From Cylindrobasidium torrendii FP15055 ss-10 (lineage: Eukaryota > Basidiomycota > Agaricomycetes > Agaricales > Physalacriaceae): DNA of 64,000 bases. The stretch spans positions 1 through 64,000 of the forward strand of contig KN880564.1 in assembly GCA_000934385.1 (NCBI GenBank), given 5' to 3'. The notes under the pieces were generated by a model, which was not told the DNA's origin, ran no database searches, and worked only from the letters and a program-made list of their open reading frames with translations. Positions 48,427 through 59,613 of the stretch are shown here, in pieces. The position numbers and the translations under genes were made by a program. Within the stretch, counting starts at the first letter, position 1. Each line of letters starts with the position of its first letter.

Positions 48427-49270
48427 CGTTGAATAGTATCGGTAGTAGTGGTGGTAGTGGTGGTAGTGGTGGTGGTGGTGGGAGGTGGGAAAAAATTGTT
48501 GATGGGGGGAAAGGAAGTGTGGTGATTGCAGTCAGGGTACGACAATTTATACCGAGCCAGAAGAGCCACAATGTGTCAGCACTTCTCTTCCTAAAAAGGA
48601 CGCGGCATGTGCCACTGGATTTCCTCAACGTCTCCCAACGGCTGCAGCGAGTTACTACGCGAATATGTATTCTATGCGCTCAATGCAAGCATTTGATATG
48701 CATTTCAATGAATTCAAAGCAATTTCAAATGGTATTTGAGGGCCGCGAGATAGACCCTTCGGGTGTCGGCCCGCCAAATGATCCACAAGTTCATGCTTAC
48801 CTAAGTCGAAAATCCGACAATTCTCTGGGTTTAGGGTATTGCAATGTCTTACAATAGGCATCAGATAGAGACGATCTAATCCTGCTAATCAATCATGTCT
48901 CAGTACAACCTGCACCTCGTGCAACGAACTCAGTCCTGGTGACGGTTCGACCCTCTTGACCGCGGTTACTAGCGACAGAGAGTAATTGTTAGATTTAATG
49001 GTTCATCTATCATTATACCTCACAGAGCGCTGAGAAAATCAGGCTAACAACACGACAGCTTGCAATGAGCACACTGGCAGCAAAATGGTGGCGCGACTAC
49101 TATATCCAGATTGTGAATCATCGTCGCAATGTTGAATTTTCCCATCAAGGACATAGACAATCACTCCATGGGATCAATGGATGCCACCCAAAGAGGTTGG
49201 CATTTTTTTAAACGCCCTTTTCCGTGCCACTCACTACACTGACGGTGACCTCCGAGTCGCAACAACCCTT
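48427..49270. other. Intergenic between kinase C and the transposon
   Basis: Apart from the microsatellite I see no gene. The open frame 48429-48857 is repeat-derived and not supported. Confidence 0.4.
48438..48484. repeat. GGT/GTA trinucleotide microsatellite before kinase C
   Basis: A run of GTAGTGGTGGTAGTGG type repeats lies 12-58 nt upstream of the kinase C start codon (gene on minus strand), so it falls in the 5'UTR or core promoter. Confidence 0.7.
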
Positions 49271-49273
49271 TAG
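49271..49273. repeat. Target-site duplication, left (TTA)
   Basis: TTA directly abuts the left terminal inverted repeat and is repeated at 52834-52836 after the right one. A 3-bp TTA/TAA duplication is typical of PIF/Harbinger insertion. Confidence 0.85.
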
Positions 49274-49366
49274 AGCTCGTTCGGCAACGCGAGAAATTAG
49301 GAGAACTTTGAATTATTCTACTAAAGTAATGCAGAATAATTCAGTGAGATTCTCCGCTCAGGAACA
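49274..49366 (+). repeat. Left terminal inverted repeat (93 bp)
   Basis: It starts GAGCTCGTTCGGCAACGCGA and ends at AGGAAC. It contains an 11-bp palindrome arm pair (TGAATTATTCT at 49310-49320 and its complement at 49334-49344) around a 13-nt loop. Just inside, a 10-bp insertion (ACCAGGGAAC) interrupts homology, which then resumes for about 11 bp (GCCGTGTGCCG). Confidence 0.93.
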
Positions 49367-49508
49367 CCAGGGAACGCCGTGTGCCGCGATCACTGCGTGA
49401 CCGGAAGTTACCGCGCGTTTTGTGGCGCGCGCTATCTACTCGTCGAGTTCAACGCTGTGGGCGCTGTTGCGGCCGTAAAGACATAGATAGTACCGCATAC
49501 AATCAAGG

Positions 49509-49517
49509 CGTATATAA
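49509..49517 (+). promoter_or_regulatory. TATA box of the transposase gene
   Basis: CGTATATAAA-type box about 40-48 nt before the ATG at 49557, inside the element. Confidence 0.6.
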
Positions 49518-49556
49518 AGAGCATCGAAATAAGCAATTCAGTCATTCTCAACCATC

Positions 49557-50913
49557 ATGGCTCCTCCTCAGACACCCGATCAACTCGAACACCGCCGCCG
49601 AGCACTACTACTTCTCAGCATGCATATCGTGCACACTGCTGGATTTGCTTCGGTCTTAGCAGCCGACGAAGACTTGCCACGGCCTTATCACACTTCGGCA
49701 CTCACAGGCCAAATGTGGATGGAAGAACTTATCAATGGACACCCGGATCGCATTCACTGTGAGCTCGGTGTTCGACTCCATGTCTTCAACATTCTTCTAG
49801 ACGAGCTTCGCGTTATGAACGTCCAGAAAACCCGTGATGTCAGCCTTGAGGAGCAACTTGGAATATTCTTGTATACTTGTGTTACTGGTCTTTCAATCCG
49901 GCACGTTGGAGAGCGATTTCAACGCTCAAATGAAACGATTGCAAAGTAATTCAACTTTTGACATTCGATTTAACATATACTCACCTCCTTCACAGATATT
50001 TCAATGTTATCCTTGAGGCATTTTCGAGTCCGTTCTTCTACCAGCGCTATGTACAGCTTCCCAACGTCACCGATGCGACACCACTCGAGATTCAGCAGAA
50101 TCCTAAACTCTATCCCTTCTTTGCCGACGTCCTTGGAGCAATCGATGGGACTCATGTCAATGCATCAACAACAGCTGAAGACCGACAGGCAGCTCGGGAC
50201 CGCAAGGGACAAGTTACTCAAAATACGCTTTTGGCATGCAATTGGAAGATGAAGACCCTCTACTGCGCTGCTGGGTACGACGGGTCTACTCATGACGGTA
50301 CTATGTATGCACAGAGCCGCATGATAGATTTTAGGATTCCTGAGGGCAAACTGTACCTTGCGGATGCGGGCTTTCCATCCAGCGATAGGTTGCTGATTCC
50401 GTATCGTGGTGTGCGCTACCATCTCAAGGAATGGGGTGCTGCACGGGTCCGGTGAGTGTTTTCTACTTAAGTTGTAACTTCATTGAATACTCACCCAAAT
50501 TTAGCCCAAGTAACCGCGAGGAACTATACAATCTTCGACATGCACAGGCCCGCAATGTTGTCGAGCGCATTTTTGGTGTACAGAAGAAGAAATGGGCTGT
50601 ATTGCGCTCTCCACTTGGTTATCATCTTGGAGTCCAGGCAGCGCTAGTTCCGGTACTATTTGCCATACACAATCTGTGTATTCAGTGGGATCCGAAGGAG
50701 GCTGAGGAAGTGGGAGCTCCCAGACGGATGGAGATGGGTTTTACAATGCCTGATGAACTTGACAAGGGAGATTTGGCAAGCAGTATATTGGTATCAGCCC
50801 ACGAAAAGCGAGAGATAGAGAATAGGCGTAACGGAATTGCTCAAGCGATGTGGGAGAGCTATTTAGAATATGTGGGGAATGGCGGAAATGCAGAGGAAGA
50901 GGTTGTAGAGTAA
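49557..50913 (+). CDS. PIF/Harbinger DDE transposase (417 aa)
   Basis: Three exons: 49557-49945, 49996-50451 and 50505-50913. The N-terminal part (LGIFLYTCVTGLSIRHVGERF, FQRSNETIAKYFNVIL) is the helix-turn-helix-like region of Harbinger transposases. The DDE_Tnp_4 catalytic domain follows: GAIDGTHV with Asp180, GYDGSTHDGTMY with Asp230, YLADAGFPSSDRLLIPYRG with Asp253, and NVVERIFGVQKKKW with Glu302. The last block keeps R(3)E(6)K spacing as in IS5-related enzymes. The second catalytic Asp is either 230 or 253. The enzyme should cut and join element ends in the nucleus, together with the Myb-like partner. No stop or frameshift is seen, so it may be active. Confidence 0.93.
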
Positions 50914-51174
50914 ACTTGCATTACTGCTTTAAAATACCGATTATCTCTGTGATAAATATTCTCCTGAGCGTATATCAATATCCCAGATCATATAATTCAA
51001 GTAAACAACGATATACGGGCATAACCGAGCATAGAACGTTCAGTGGCACCATAATTGATGGCTTTGATCGCACTCGATCACAGATCATCATTGAGGCTAC
51101 CGCCGTCGGCCAGGCCTTTTTAATTCCAACAAGATATGCGAACCTAAGTGGAAGACATAGTAAAACAAGTTTAA

Positions 51175-52658
51175 TTAAAAAAAGCCATGATTGGATGTAC
51201 TGCTGCTGCCTGCGCCCCATGTGTGGGATGATTCACCAGAGTAGTACTGCGCCGCGACATCGTTAAATGTACCGATCTGAAGCCCTAATCCGCCCAAACC
51301 CGCTGGTGGTTCATCCGAGAGCCAATCATACCCGTCTGGAACCTCGAGTGCAATCCTCCTGGCCACCCATTTCTTCCGTAGCTCAACATTTCCATCATCG
51401 AGCGACAAATACTGATTGGCAAAAGTATCACCGCTTGGACCGAGAAAGAGATCCATCAGATCCAGAAGCTGTGTCGATGTGAGCCAGGATTCTTCGAGCC
51501 GTTGCGAACGTTGTGATGCAGCGCGTACGCGACTGCTCGGCGAGCGGAGGGGATCCAATGCAGAAGGCGGTGGTGGTGCAAGGAGGCTGGTGATAGTCTG
51601 CTGTACGTCCTTGATGGTGGTGGTCATACTCGTGATAGCCTCAGCGCGCTGGTCAGGTCGTGCACTCGAAAGACGAGCATCCCCGCGTGAGCGCGAACGC
51701 TTCTCTGAAGACGGGTTGTCGAGCGGAGTGATTGTAGAGCCCCGCTTGCGTGGGCTTGGGGAAGGGGAAGGAGAAGGGTCCGAGCCGGGGGCAGCTGAAG
51801 CATTCGATAAGAAAGATCTCTAACTTGACTTGAGCAAAGTATTAGGTTTGATAGTAGCGAAAACAAACAGTTGATTGTGTTGATGGAGCACGCGGCAACG
51901 GCAATGGGGATGGAGATGGTGGGGACTGCTGAGTGGTGTCCTCAGTGGAAGATATGCGACCGCTTGGAGAAGCTGATTGCTCCAGGGATGCAGGCGTTGT
52001 TTCGCTGTCGTTGCCTTGCAATGCGCCCGACGAACGATCACCGGTGTTCGGCCCGGTACTCCGGCCGCGAGGGCGTCCTCGTCCTCGCTGGCCCAGACGG
52101 GTAACCTGGCGGTCGGGGGCTCTCTCGAGAAGGTCGGGCTGAATTTGCCTGAATATTTCTTCGTGTATCCATCCCTCATTGCGATATGGGGCTGCCTTTG
52201 GATTAGCATTGACATACTCCTCCCACATAGTACTCAGTTCAGGCGTAATGTTTGCACCGTATGTAGAGTCCCATGACCATCCAGAGTTCCGAATGATACC
52301 AGCGACAATCTTCCATGTACCTTTGAGCTGTAATGAACGCATCAGTAGCAGGATTGACGGTGGGCTGACCACGCACCCTTGTGTATTTTGTCTTGCACGC
52401 GGCAGCAGACTTTGGAGCTCCGTTTTCGGCGGGGATTCCTGTTGCCAAAGATGTCCAGAATGATTTCTTGAGGTTCGCACCATCCCCTGCACGCGATAGC
52501 TCATTGCAGACCCCATCGAGAAGGAGGCTCTCCTCATCTTTTGACCATTCACATTGGGGAGTCCCGGATGAGGCATTCTCCCCATCGGATTCATCAAGAG
52601 CAGATCGCCTAGCCTTTCGGGCATGCTTTTCTGGGCTTGCGGCGGTCCCGCGCGCCAT
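51175..52658 (-). CDS. Myb/SANT-like DNA-binding partner of the Harbinger element (461 aa)
   Basis: Three exons on the minus strand: 52658-52377, 52327-51869 and 51819-51175, all phase 0. The N-terminal part holds a Myb/SANT-like domain (CEWSKDEESLLLDGV, FWTSLATGIP, KSAAACKTKYTRLKGTWKIV, SGWSWD) of the sort seen in fungal Harbinger second genes. The middle is Pro/Ser/Arg-rich and disordered. The C-terminal part (STQLLDLMDLFLGPSGDTF, LRKKWVARRIAL) may form helices. In plants and animals the Myb-like partner carries the transposase into the nucleus and binds the element's ends; the same is inferred here. Its 3' end is 261 nt from that of the transposase. Confidence 0.88.
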
Positions 52659-52740
52659 TGCGCGTCGCTGAGAGATGGAATAGATAAGTGGTCACACTTG
52701 GTCACGCATGCCGACCTCGATCAGGATCTCGGCACACGGC

Positions 52741-52833
52741 GTTCCTGAGCGGAGAATCTCACTGAATTATTCTGCATTACTTTAGTAGAATAATTCAAAG
52801 TTCTCCTAATTTCTCGCGTTGCCGAACGAGCTC
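52741..52833 (-). repeat. Right terminal inverted repeat (93 bp)
   Basis: The exact reverse complement of 49274-49366, including the internal palindrome (52763-52797). It runs on without interruption into GCCGTGTGCCG, so it lacks the 10-bp insertion of the left end. Confidence 0.93.
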
Positions 52834-52836
52834 TTA
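52834..52836. repeat. Target-site duplication, right (TTA)
   Basis: The partner of the TTA at 49271-49273. Confidence 0.85.
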
Positions 52837-53206
52837 GATCGCTCTTGCAGCTTCAAAATACTTCAGTCACAGAAGTGAGTTTTGGTTATATCCATTCCAC
52901 TCCAATGCACATTCAATCAGTCTGTAGTAAAGGCAAATACTATGTATATGTCGTCAGTACAAATACGAAGGTTATATCGGGGTTCGAATAGTAAAGAAGA
53001 CTTTCTGTCATGTCAATATAAACGGTAAACAATCAGAGCATAAAAAAGTATATACAAACAGGATCAGTAAGTGGGAAATTCCATAGCCATAAACCATAAG
53101 TAAACCAGACGCGGTCGTCGCGCAGGACCAAGCAGAGCATACACTGTCTCTAAAGACGCACGACACCATCTCTTTCTGAAGCAGTTCGTTTAACACACAA
53201 ATCATC
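52837..53206. other. Intergenic between transposon and telobox gene
   Basis: The 3' flank of the telobox gene. Nothing else is visible. Confidence 0.4.
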
Positions 53207-55845
53207 TCATCCTTGCTGGGCCCCATCCCAGCTCATCCTCTTCCGCTTATTCGTATCACTCCGCATCAAATCCTGCGGACACACAACAGCACTCTGCCCC
53301 CTCTGATGCGCATTCACACTATGCCCTCTCTGATGCGCACCCATCCTCATACCACCTCCCGCACCCACGGGCATCCTCGCCATCTGGGGCGGCGGGGGCG
53401 CCATCGGCTGCTGCTGCTGGAAACTCGGCATCATCCCCCCAGACCCCCACGACGCCGTAGACGCCAAATCCAGCGCCTGTCCAACCCTCATGCTCTCATC
53501 CGCGGCCTCCCCTCCATTGCCACCACCGCCGGGCCCGCCGTAGTAGTGCAAATCCAAGAACGGCAGAGCTGATATCTCGCTCGCCGTCTTAGACATATCC
53601 TGCGACAATCCAGCGTTCGTGCTATGGAAGAGCGACGAGAAACTTTGAGGCGCGTACGTCGCGCTCGTCGACGCCAAGTTGACATCGCTGCGACTGTGAT
53701 GTTGGGCACCAAAGCTGTACCCTCGAATCTCCGGTTGAGAGTTGGTGTGAACCTGCCCAGGACGCATAGGTGAGGGAACTGCCATCCGTTCGGCAGGCGG
53801 CACAGATATTGAGCGGCCATGGGACATGGGATACGCTTGAATGTTGCCATGCTGATGCAGCCGCCGGGGCCGCGTCTGAGGCGTTGCTGGTGGGGTCTGG
53901 TGCATCTCGTCTTGCGACAAGTCGACGAGGTCATCGAAGTTGAACCGCTGCTCCATGAGGAATGACGCGGTATGGTCGTCGTCCTTGGCTGACATCGACA
54001 CATCCGGAGAGGATATCCGGTGGTCCGGCGGGCTGTCGCTATGGTCGTTCAAGGAAATTCCACTGAGCTCAATCTCGTCGATTCCGGGAAGTGAAGAGGA
54101 ATGAAGAGCCATAGGATGAACGGAGGTGGGCTGCTGCTGTTGTGCAGGGTGCATTCCGGTAAGGCCAAGACCGATGAAGTCTGGCGGCGAATCGTAGAAC
54201 GCCGACTGTCCCGACTGAGTGCGCGCGCCGAAAATAAGGTCGCCAGCATAGTCGGAATGGTATTCGCGTCTTGGTGGATAGACATCGTCTGAGAATGCGG
54301 AAGAGCCCACTTCGGACTGGAAGTCGTGCGCCCACGAACTGGGAACCAGGTCGTACCTGTCGACGACGCCGTGGCTCTGATGGAAGGAGAAAGGAGACGA
54401 CGGAGAGAACGTCGGGTTGTTGTCAGGGAAGGACGACGAGCCAGTCGGGTCCATCCTAGGATTAGGAGAGAACCAATCTTGGGTACCCCAAGCACTATTT
54501 CCAATCATGCCCATACCGCCGACGACCGCGTCTCGGGGAGGGGAGTTGAGGAAGAAGTCCGAGACATTGCTGGAAGACGTCGGAGAGCCAGTCCAGCCGT
54601 GCTGCGAGGAATGGATGGGTGTATCAAGCCCAGAGGACCAACCAAGGGATTCGACCTCCGACATAGACTCTGAACCAGGGTCTACAGGAGGGAACATGCC
54701 CGTCGAGAGTGATGGCGTGGGTCGTTTGAATGTGTTTGAGGGACCTGGCACCGTTTCGGGCTCGCAGTCGGATGCTTCGTTGTCGGAAGGAGCGGCCGAC
54801 TGTGGCACGCTCTTGGTTCCGCCGCGGAGTAGGCCCTGGCTGGTGTACCGACGGCGCTTGCGCTGCTGTGTACTGGCGCCTGACGAGGTCATTGCCAACT
54901 GATCATCAGTGGCGGCGCGCATGGGCATCTTGATGGGGGATGGGGAGTCAACACTCTTCTTTCGGGGGCCACCACGAGGCTTGTATCCGGCGGCGGTGTA
55001 TAGATCTGGAAACGCATTGCGGAACCTGTCGCGCAAGTCGGTAGAGCGTCTGTTGTGCTCCTGGAAAATGGGGTCTTTCACGATGACGGCCCACACCGTG
55101 CCGTGCTTGTCGTAACCAGCCTTCAAGGCGATATCCTCCGCCTCGGTGAATGGTCTTCGTTTCTTGGAACGCGTTTTCTCGAACAGAGACGAGCCATCTG
55201 GAAGCGTAGAGCGGACTTTGGTGGACAAGTGCGTGCGTGCATTGGGGTAGTGTGTTCTGTATGCATCGGGGAAATATGTGCGGAATCTATCACGCTATTA
55301 GTATGGGTGCGAATATGACACGATCTATAGGCACCTGTCCTTGAGGTCCACCGGAGAACGGCCGTCAAACGTGAACGCTGGGTCCCCGAGGATAGTCTTC
55401 CAGTTGCCGACACCATGCTGCGTGGCATTGATCAGTCCGAGAACATCAGAGGGGCGGCGCCACGCACTTTGTTACAGCCATCTACAAGCATTTGAGTCTC
55501 TTCAGGCGACCATTTCTTTCTAGCCTTCTTCTCTAGTGGCGGCATGGTCTCTTCAGCATCGGGCTCGGACGATATCTTCAGCGGGCTACCCTCGGTCGAG
55601 GTCTCGGCACCCTGGACGTAAATGCCGGTATCATCGCGAAAATTCGCGGCGGGAACGACTCGGGGCGACGATGGAAGGGCGAGCGACACGCGTCGCTGTT
55701 TGAGTGTTGCGGGGTAAGGTGCTTTGAATGAGAATGTCGAGCTAGATGGCAGCGACGGCGGGCTCGACGACCCCATCAGCGACGTGGGTGGATGACTTGG
55801 GGGCGCGCTGGGTGCCGCGGAGGCGGGCTGCAGCGAGCTCGCCAT
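53207..55845 (-). CDS. Double-telobox Myb protein, Tay1/Teb1-like (846 aa)
   Basis: Three exons on the minus strand: 55845-55468, 55417-55335 and 55286-53207. Two Myb repeats stand near the N terminus. The first (residues about 105-161) starts KKWSPEETQMLVDGCNKHG and ends VDLKDRFRTYFPD. The second (about 196-248) starts RRPFTEAEDIALKAGYDKHG and ends TDLRDRFRNAFPD. The VDLKDR/TDLRDR third helices match the telobox consensus, which reads TTAGGG-type DNA. Two teloboxes in one protein are the layout of Yarrowia and Ustilago Tay1 and fission yeast Teb1. The remaining 600 residues are Ser/Pro/Gln-rich with a poly-Gln/Met/Pro patch near the end, as in transcription activators. Role: telomere binding or activation of genes with telomere-like promoter boxes. 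An upstream in-frame ATG at 55953 would add 36 residues. Confidence 0.85.
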
Positions 55846-57972
55846 TGCTGAACACGATATGGAGACCTGATGGTGGTAGTCGGAAGTAAAGCTGGGTCGG
55901 TCGCCCGCCTTTCCCTTTCTGGACGACTGTAAAGTCGATGACGTCAAACTCATTATTGGACTTTGCTTGTGGCGTCGCACATGAATATTTGAATCCCCAT
56001 GTTTGTATCCGAGAGGGCCGAGACACTACGGCCGCTTGAACAACTGGAATGGTTTGCTGTATTCTTACGTCTACTCCAAACGTCCGCAGAGACGCAGTGA
56101 TACGCCCGACACTTCGTCTGGCACACTGTCTACTCATATCTGACTCTCCGGCACTGGTTTTTGAATACATCCAAAACTTAAACGAATCATCAGCCTATGG
56201 AACATACTCTGATTTGACACTTCTCCCGCTCCTTGTCCAACAATGCGATAATCGCGTGGCATACTCAAGTTACGGGCGCTTGAACAGGTTGCAGCCTGTT
56301 GCATCTTGCTTACGTGCCTGCGTCAAAGACCTTCAAATGGAAGTATCTGCTTGGCTGTACCACATTGCACGGTCTCACACAGCACCGAACCTGACTCGCT
56401 AGACTCGCCGCTCGACCGACAACTCACAGATTTCCCTTGGAAAACAATCCTCCTTACCTTCATAAGCGGCAATATTCAACGTAGGTCTCTAATTCGACGT
56501 CACCCAAGGATACTAAATTGCAACTTCTTGGTAGACGCCCAGATATGATGCCTTTCCTTCTCAAAAGCGCGATAATCGCATGGCCAGCGCAGCCAACTCG
56601 TGCCTCCCCGTGGTTGTCTAGTGTTTACGTGGGCGTAGACAACGCAGGACGTACACGCAGAATGGAGTACATGTATCGCCTTATCCTCGTGTACTTTGCA
56701 ATCCTTGTTGCACAGGAAGAAAGAGAAGCCACTGGCAGTCAGCAGCTGCGACAGAACAGCCAGGACCCATAAAACAGCTCCATAGACGTCATAAAAAATT
56801 TTAAAATGTGAATTTTCACCTTGAGTCCTGGCAATCAAGCTTAAGTATTCAAGTTCATCCTTCAGACTCCTGACTCCAGATCTGATGGCACATCACTGCG
56901 CCACCGGCGTTATCCGAAACGTTAGCCTGTCCGCAGCCCCTCCTCAGGCCTCGGTCTAGCAGGTTGTGCAGACGTACATACGTAACGTCTGTAAATGTAT
57001 TTCAAATGACAACAAAAAAGCAAATGAATGTATAGCAGCTTTCAGAAACACCCCGACCAACATTCTCGGGATTTTTCTCCATGGCGGCTCCCACTTGCTG
57101 CTGAGACCGCCGCTACGCACTTCAAATTCTTTTATTTACAATGAATTTCCTATAGAATCCCGACCATGTCAATCTTTAAGGTGCTTCCAATCACGTGTAA
57201 TGAGGCAAGGTCGAGTCCAGCCGTTGCATCTAATCTCCCCTGTGTCTTTTTCTCTCTGTGCTACATTCATTGCATTCTTTTTAAAAATTCTATTTCCCGC
57301 ATCAAAACCCGTGCCAAGGATTACCCACGCATATGCGTCGTGCTCATCTGGTTTTCGTTGCATACCACTTTTAATTATACAGTCTGTTTTTGGACGTAAG
57401 AAGTGACTACACATTGTTTTTTTTCCTTTTCTAGAAGCAATAACTAGAATTTTATTTGTTAAAGCTAACACTATTGTATATGGGTAGTGCCTGTGACGGT
57501 GAGCTTTTTGTGGCGACCATAACAGCTTCACAGCACTCCCATTGTCCATGTGCATTCTTGTGGATCGATTGTTCCTCTTCTGTTATTCTTGAGATACTCC
57601 ATCATGTTGCCTAAAAGCAGGAAGTAGTAGGATCGTAGTGCAGTCTTCCATGGGCAGTGCCTTCTAATCAAGCTTCGCGTGTCCATGCGCAATTCAATCC
57701 CACCTTCCACTTCCACCCGGTGTGGACAACGAGTTCGTCCGCGCACGAGTAAGTGGCTTCTTCATCCAAATTGCAGTGCTGTGACGCGTGGGAAGACAGC
57801 AAGTTACCCGTGGTTTCGAACTCAGGCGATCGCGCCTCAATCTGAAAAAGTCTTTTGTGCCGTTGAACGCTCCTACTTCAAGCTTCTCCAGAAGCTACCG
57901 TGTCACGAAAACACGTTTATTCTGTCCGTATTATTCACGTTCTCCTCCCTCCATAGCACGCGGCAGTGGTAG
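55846..57972. other. Intergenic, 2.1 kb
   Basis: The promoter of the telobox gene is at the left. No other gene is supported. The last 200 nt (from about 57772) match the region before kinase E at 59629, as part of the tandem duplication. Confidence 0.45.
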
Positions 57973-59613
57973 ATGCCATACGCCAGTCGAACAGCATATC
58001 GAGCATTCAGGGATGATGTCGAGACTGAAGAAGACCCCGACCTGCGTGAGAGATACTTGAAAGATGTCCGGCGGTACGTATTCTCTTCATACATTTCGCC
58101 GTTTCCCCTTCCACTTGCGAGCTCGTACAATCTGCTTAAACGACATGTAACAGCGCGAACAAGGGCAACTACAGCGCAAGGAGGCTTGGCGAACTACACG
58201 ACGCGCTCCTCTATAAATCAGACGAGCGGTACCATGAGAGACGTCGGTTTATTGCTCGCTGGGGGTGCATATATTGTCTCTACCATCTTGAAACTATTGC
58301 TGACGATTATACGGCACAGTGGACCTTCACACACGGAAATAGCCAACAACCTACATGCCTACTTCAACAGGCATGTCCGAGACGCGCCTTTCCGCGAAGG
58401 GGCCAGCGCGTACTACTACCAATTCAGCTCGAAGTCCCTCGGGGAAGGCGGGCAGGGCTCCGTGCGCCTTGGTCTACGACGAAAGGAGGGACAGCCCCGC
58501 TATCAATTCCTTTGCGCGATAAAAAAGATACGATACGAAAATGGAGGCGATGGGAAGATGTGGGCGAAGAAGGAGGCGGAGAATATGCTGCGCGTGTGGG
58601 GATGCATGGCGTTTACGCAAATCTGGGCTTGTCGTACGTTTTGTCTTTTCTCCTTACCCTCCCTGCCCGCCTACCATTTCGCTTGCCGAGAAAATACTCA
58701 CTCCAATGAAAGAAGACAATCCGCTTACAAGAACGATGTTCATCGCGATGGAGTACTTTAACGGGTGCGAGCTACTTCTCTGGAAACACAATTTCTTGGT
58801 GATCTCCGACGCCCTGCTGCGGCACGTCGCTCGCGAAGTCCTCGTCGGACTCGACTTCCTACATACCCGCGCAGGGCTTATCCATCGAGACTTAAGCATG
58901 CGCAACATCATGATGGACGTCGCGTATTGTGTCAAAATCATCGATTTGGGATATGCAACGTCTATAACGCATCCTGGTACGTACCTTCGTCGTCCCGTGC
59001 TACGTCAATGCTTACACGCTTGTGCAGACGACCAACAGGGAGTCGGCTTCAAAGCATTCAGAGACCCAGATATCAAGAGAATAAGGAGAATAACTCCCGC
59101 CGCCGACATCTGGTCTCTAGGAATGGTTATTCTGCATTTGAACTATGGGTACCGGTATCCATGCGATGGTGCCAGAGTGGTTGACCAATGGGTCAGTTTT
59201 TTTTTTTTCTTGGACGTGCGAATGCAGTGGCTTGCATACTGAGCGACACACAGGCGTCCATCTCAAGACGGAGTCTGAGGACCCTAGGCATGATTGGAGG
59301 AAGGAAAGGAGGATTCCTAAGGTCGTGCTTGATATACGATTCGACAGTGCGGCCAAGTGCAAGGATGCTCCTCCGGCTTGATTGGCTGCGCAGTTTGTCT
59401 GTGGCTCGGCGGTCATAGAAGGCTCGCGGGCAGCTGCCGTGGGGTATCGAAAGCACTTTTGTATATTTCAATCTTTTATGTGCGGGTTTGTATACTTTGT
59501 CCGAGGCGTAAACATCCGAATCCGCTTTTGTTCGTTTTCGAATTATTGAGATTGTCTCGATGCTTTTGTGAATTTTTTTTAGCAATACTTCTGTCGAGTC
59601 TCGACCACAGCAG
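57772..59613. repeat. Tandem duplication, unit 1 (kinase D)
   Basis: This unit and 59629-61508 share 5' flank (GCAGTGCTGTGACGCGTG against GCAGTGCTATGACGCGTG), all six kinase exons, and 3' flank ending CCACAGCAG. The offset between the starts is about 1.86 kb. Confidence 0.8.
57973..59418 (+). CDS. Small atypical protein kinase, family member D (372 aa)
   Basis: Six exons: 57973-58073, 58154-58264, 58320-58633, 58713-58976, 59028-59191 and 59254-59418. The N-terminal module (AFRDDVETEEDPDLRERYL; ELHDALLYKSDERYHERR) spans residues 1-105. The kinase domain has LGEGGQGSVRLG from residue 111, Lys139 in CAIKK, the catalytic loop HRDLSMRN with Asp235 and Asn240, and DLG Asp253. AADIWSLGMVILHL marks the F-helix. 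The loop HRDLSMRN resembles the HRDLAARN loop of tyrosine kinases more than the HRDLK of Ser/Thr kinases. All catalytic residues are present. It lies head-to-tail with kinase E, and four of its six exons (1, 2, 4 and 6) have exactly the same length as in E. Confidence 0.85.

Larger units (their letters stand above)
49274..52833. mobile_element. Complete PIF/Harbinger-type DNA transposon, 3,560 bp
   Basis: The element is bounded by 93-bp terminal inverted repeats that are identical base for base, flanked by TTA on both sides. Inside are two convergent genes: a DDE transposase (49557-50913, plus) and a Myb/SANT-like protein (51175-52658, minus), the usual pair for this superfamily. Both genes have continuous reading after splicing and the transposase has its own TATA box. 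Identical termini and intact genes point to recent insertion and possible autonomy. It lies between kinase C and the telobox gene and does not break any gene I can recognise. Confidence 0.95.

Noticed and set aside
48429..48857. Open frame of 142 codons containing a poly-Gly/Ser run
   Set aside because: It is translated microsatellite opposite the start of kinase C; no homology or splice support.
58600..58640. Alternative frame in kinases D and E giving MHGVYANLGLS in place of WGCMAFTQIWA
   Set aside because: The second frame aligns residue for residue with NGHSHFLELYT in kinase B and joins in phase to the next exon; the first does not.
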